Below are positions 36,086 through 37,349 of a DNA stretch of 37,349 bases, piece after piece. How positions within the stretch are numbered: position 1 is the first letter of the stretch; each line of letters starts with the position of its first letter. Position numbers and translations under genes: made by a program. Source of the DNA: Onstottus_B arcticum (GTDB lineage Bacteria; Acidobacteriota; Blastocatellia; UBA7656); NCBI GenBank assembly GCA_038040485.1, contig JBBPIE010000045.1, forward strand, positions 1-37,349, given 5' to 3'. A model generated the notes under the pieces. The model was not told where the DNA came from and made no database searches. It saw only the letters and a list, made by a program, of their open reading frames with translations.

Positions 36086-36335
36086 GGCACACGACATTCA
36101 GAAGGTTGAGTTCATTGGTACGACCATGCTCCTCCAGGTCGACGGCAAGAAATACGAAATCGAGATTTCAGAATGGTCGGAACGACTCGCGATGGCAACG
36201 CAGGACCAGAGGGAGCGATTCGAGGTGTCTCCGGCAGGATATGGGCTTCATTGGCCGGATGTCGATGAGGATTTGTCCATTGACGGTCTGATTGGAGTGA
36301 AGCACGCAGCGCCTGCTGCTGAAACGACAAGATGA
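36078..36335 (+). CDS. DUF2442 family protein
   Basis: This 85-residue protein starts at ATG 36078, 7 bases after GAGGAG and inside the end of the upstream DUF4160 frame. It carries the complete DUF2442 core: VEFIGTTMLLQVDGKKYEIE, an acidic helix (AMATQDQRERFEVSP) and the signature GYGLHWPDVDEDLSIDGLI. DUF2442 proteins are small and usually coded with a DUF4160 partner; a toxin-antitoxin-like role has been supposed but is unproven. Here the partner is broken, so the intact DUF2442 may be an orphan. Confidence 0.85.
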   Translation: MDKAHDIQKVEFIGTTMLLQVDGKKYEIEISEWSERLAMATQDQRERFEVSPAGYGLHWPDVDEDLSIDGLIGVKHAAPAAETTR

Positions 36336-36340
36336 GTGGG

Positions 36341-36612
36341 CCAATCCCAACGGGATTGCGGCTTGAAGCCCAAGGTTGCCGTACTCGGCTACCTTGGGAC
36401 AGGGTTCGAGCCAGGTCCAATCCCGAAGGGGTTGCGGCTCTCTCGATTCAAATAATGAACAACAAAACGTGATGGCGTGTGGCACGACGACTTCGGCCGC
36501 AACCCCTTCAGGGTTGGCGACAAACAACCGACTTCACATTATGGCGTCAACCTCCCCAGGGTAGCGGAGTACCGCAACCCTGGGCTGACAGATGCAACCC
36601 CTTCGGGGTTGC
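36341..36612. repeat. Two composite palindromic repeats in opposite orientation
   Basis: Copy one has CAATCCC-aac-GGGATTG (36342-36358), a long hairpin CCCAAGGT...ACCTTGGG (36369-36398, inner GCCG/CGGC) and CAATCCC-gaa-GGGGTTG (36418-36434). Copy two has GCAACCCC/GGGTTGGC (36499-36518), CCCAGGGT...ACCCTGGG (36555-36584, inner GCGG/CCGC) and GCAACCCC-ttc-GGGGTTGC (36594-36612). The central hairpin of copy two is the reverse complement of copy one, with stems changed on both sides but the inner loop (AGTA) kept. Confidence 0.8.
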
Positions 36613-36644
36613 CTGTCCATAGATGCCAGCAAGTTTACGGTACG

Positions 36645-36869
36645 AACTCCGTAGGAGTTACCTGTGCCTGGCTGGATGGATGATGCGCGTGTCGCGAAGA
36701 GGTCACTCCTACGGAGTCAGGCGACACGGCGCGACGACGTTTCTATCGATAGGTCACTCCTACGGAGTGAGCGTGACCACGGCGATGTCGTTTCTATAGA
36801 CAGGTCACTCCTCCGGAGTAAGGTGACACGCGACGACGTTTCTATGGACAGGTCACTCCTAACGGAGTG
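36645..36869. repeat. Tandem array of ACTCC-TAC-GGAGT palindromes
   Basis: One unit, AACTCCGTAGGAGTT followed by ACCTG (36645-36664), is read in one direction. Four units, AGGTCACTCC-TAC-GGAGT, starting at 36700, 36751, 36802 and 36850, are read in the other. The units are 51, 51 and 48 bases apart and are joined by related spacers (GACACGGCGCGACGACGTTT and CTATCGAT variants). The shoulder (TCTATCGATAGGTCAC) and the TAC loop match elements A-C, but the stem is ACTCC/GGAGT instead of ACCGC/GCGGT. Spacers are repeats of each other, so this is not a CRISPR array. Confidence 0.85.
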
Positions 36870-36923
36870 AGCCCGACACACTGTCGATTGATCCCGAGGA
36901 CGGCCGCTCTATTTCCGTTCCCA

Positions 36924-36966
36924 CCGCCCGAACCCTGAACCCCAAACCCCAAACCCTAAAGGGCGG
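36924..36966. repeat. Four 7-base AACCC(C/T)(A/G) repeats flanked by CCGCCC/GGGCGG
   Basis: Positions 36931-36958 read as four near-identical heptamers (AACCCTG, AACCCCA, AACCCCA, AACCCTA). An inverted CCGCCC...GGGCGG pair surrounds them. It directly abuts the broken DUF2442 copy. Such short repeats are slippage-prone or part of a dispersed repeat; telomere function is not implied. Confidence 0.7.
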
Positions 36967-37103
36967 TATCCCTGTCTCGCGAATGCCACACCTGCGGAAC
37001 GCGCGAATCTTCAGGTAAGCGGAGCCGGCTATGGAGTACATGGCCCGACCTCGACGAAGACATCTGCGTCGAAGAACTGCCCCACCCGGTTTCATTGAGA
37101 TGA
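36961..37103 (+). pseudogene. Broken DUF2442 copy (frameshift, no start)
   Basis: The translation CLANATPAERANLQVSGAGY-GVH (from 36973), then after a one-base loss at about 37041, WPDLDEDICVEELPHPVSLR with stop TGA 37101-37103, matches the C-terminal two-thirds of DUF2442 (signature GYG.HWPDLDEDI..E.L). The N-terminal strands are replaced by the heptamer repeat. It is a second, different DUF2442 gene, not a recent copy of the intact one. Confidence 0.75.
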
Positions 37104-37296
37104 CCATCCGATAATCAGGGCAAGAAGCTCACTGAATTCTCGATCAACTCAAATACCCTCGCGAACAAGTTTTCGATCCTGTCCACTGTTAGATAGAAAT
37201 CCGTTTCGAGTTGCCGTATCGTAGAGCGGCGGACGCTACGATCTTCTCTCTAGCAGGCTGCTGGAAAAGTCGATGACTCACGAGTATCCCCGTACA
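37104..37296. other. Gene-free DNA before the intron end
   Basis: No gene is recognisable. GCAGGCTGCTGGAAAAGTC at 37255-37273 resembles terminal sequences of some insertion sequences, but no partner end or transposase is in the window. Confidence 0.35.
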
Positions 37297-37349
37297 ATAG
37301 GGGTAGGGAGAACCGATTGGCTTCGGCTCCCCCTCCCTCCGAACCGGAC
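37297..37349 (-). mobile_element. Probable 3' end of a group II intron (domain V end and domain VI)
   Basis: Read on the minus strand, the window edge starts GTCCGGTTC, the end of a group II intron domain V. A GGAGGGAGGG linker follows, then a hairpin (GGGAGCCG...CGGTTCTCCC) resembling domain VI, in which CCCTACCCC leaves an unpaired A seven bases before the terminal AT. The branch-point A is expected seven or eight bases from the intron end. The rest of the intron, including any reverse transcriptase, would lie beyond the right edge. Confidence 0.55.

Noticed and set aside
36645..36869. Possible CRISPR array
   Set aside because: The intervals between repeats are themselves near-identical, repeats hold different palindromes and no cas gene is present.
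36931..36958. Telomere-like repeat suggesting a replicon end
   Set aside because: Only four heptamers inside continuous sequence with gene relics on both sides; no hairpin end or linear-replicon gene.
36859..37107. Minus-strand frame of 82 codons
   Set aside because: Crosses the heptamer repeats (IPPFRVWGLGFRV is their translation) and is antisense to the DUF2442 relic.

Overview
The window looks like a chromosomal segment of a soil-type Acidobacteriota bacterium, probably near Blastocatellia. The main clue is a long duplicated-FtsX permease of the ADOP type without an ABC ATPase. Supporting clues are exported amidohydrolase, sulfatase, DUF305 and LVIVD proteins and dense palindromic intergenic repeats. 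The phylum is inferred from gene content; no marker gene is present.

Layout. Positions 1-2560 hold the end of a VOC protein, a convergent AlkD-like HEAT-repeat protein and an exported amidohydrolase. Positions 3135-14577 hold the most unusual locus: three small open reading frames (133, 113 and 127 aa) that resemble one another and also the first ~115 residues of the adjacent giant protein (about 3341 aa). I recognise no function for this family. A minus-strand pair follows (DUF885-like protein, then ADOP permease, 14874-19052). Next comes a plus-strand pair of DUF305 and LVIVD proteins with overlapping stop and start codons (19453-22229).

From about 22.4 kb the character becomes accessory: an unknown protein, a HEPN-domain protein, a PIN toxin with a putative antitoxin, an AraC regulator, a Tat-exported dienelactone hydrolase, a truncated serine hydrolase, an iduronate-sulfatase-like enzyme, an FGE-fold protein without the catalytic cysteines and a DUF4347-like membrane protein. 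Then comes a three-gene module (adenine methylase, ParB/Srx-fold protein, putative PD-(D/E)XK-like protein) that looks like a restriction or anti-phage system. The right end is decaying DNA: two broken DUF4160 genes, one intact DUF2442, a second broken DUF2442, dense palindromic repeats and, at the edge, what appears to be the 3' end of a group II intron on the minus strand.

Three ~170-bp nested palindromic elements (14652-14822, 27892-28130, 29738-29910) share a plan; two lie exactly between convergent genes. A tandem array at 36645-36869 keeps the same loop and shoulder sequence but has a different stem, which suggests that secondary structure is conserved. All identifications come from reading the sequence; no database search was possible.
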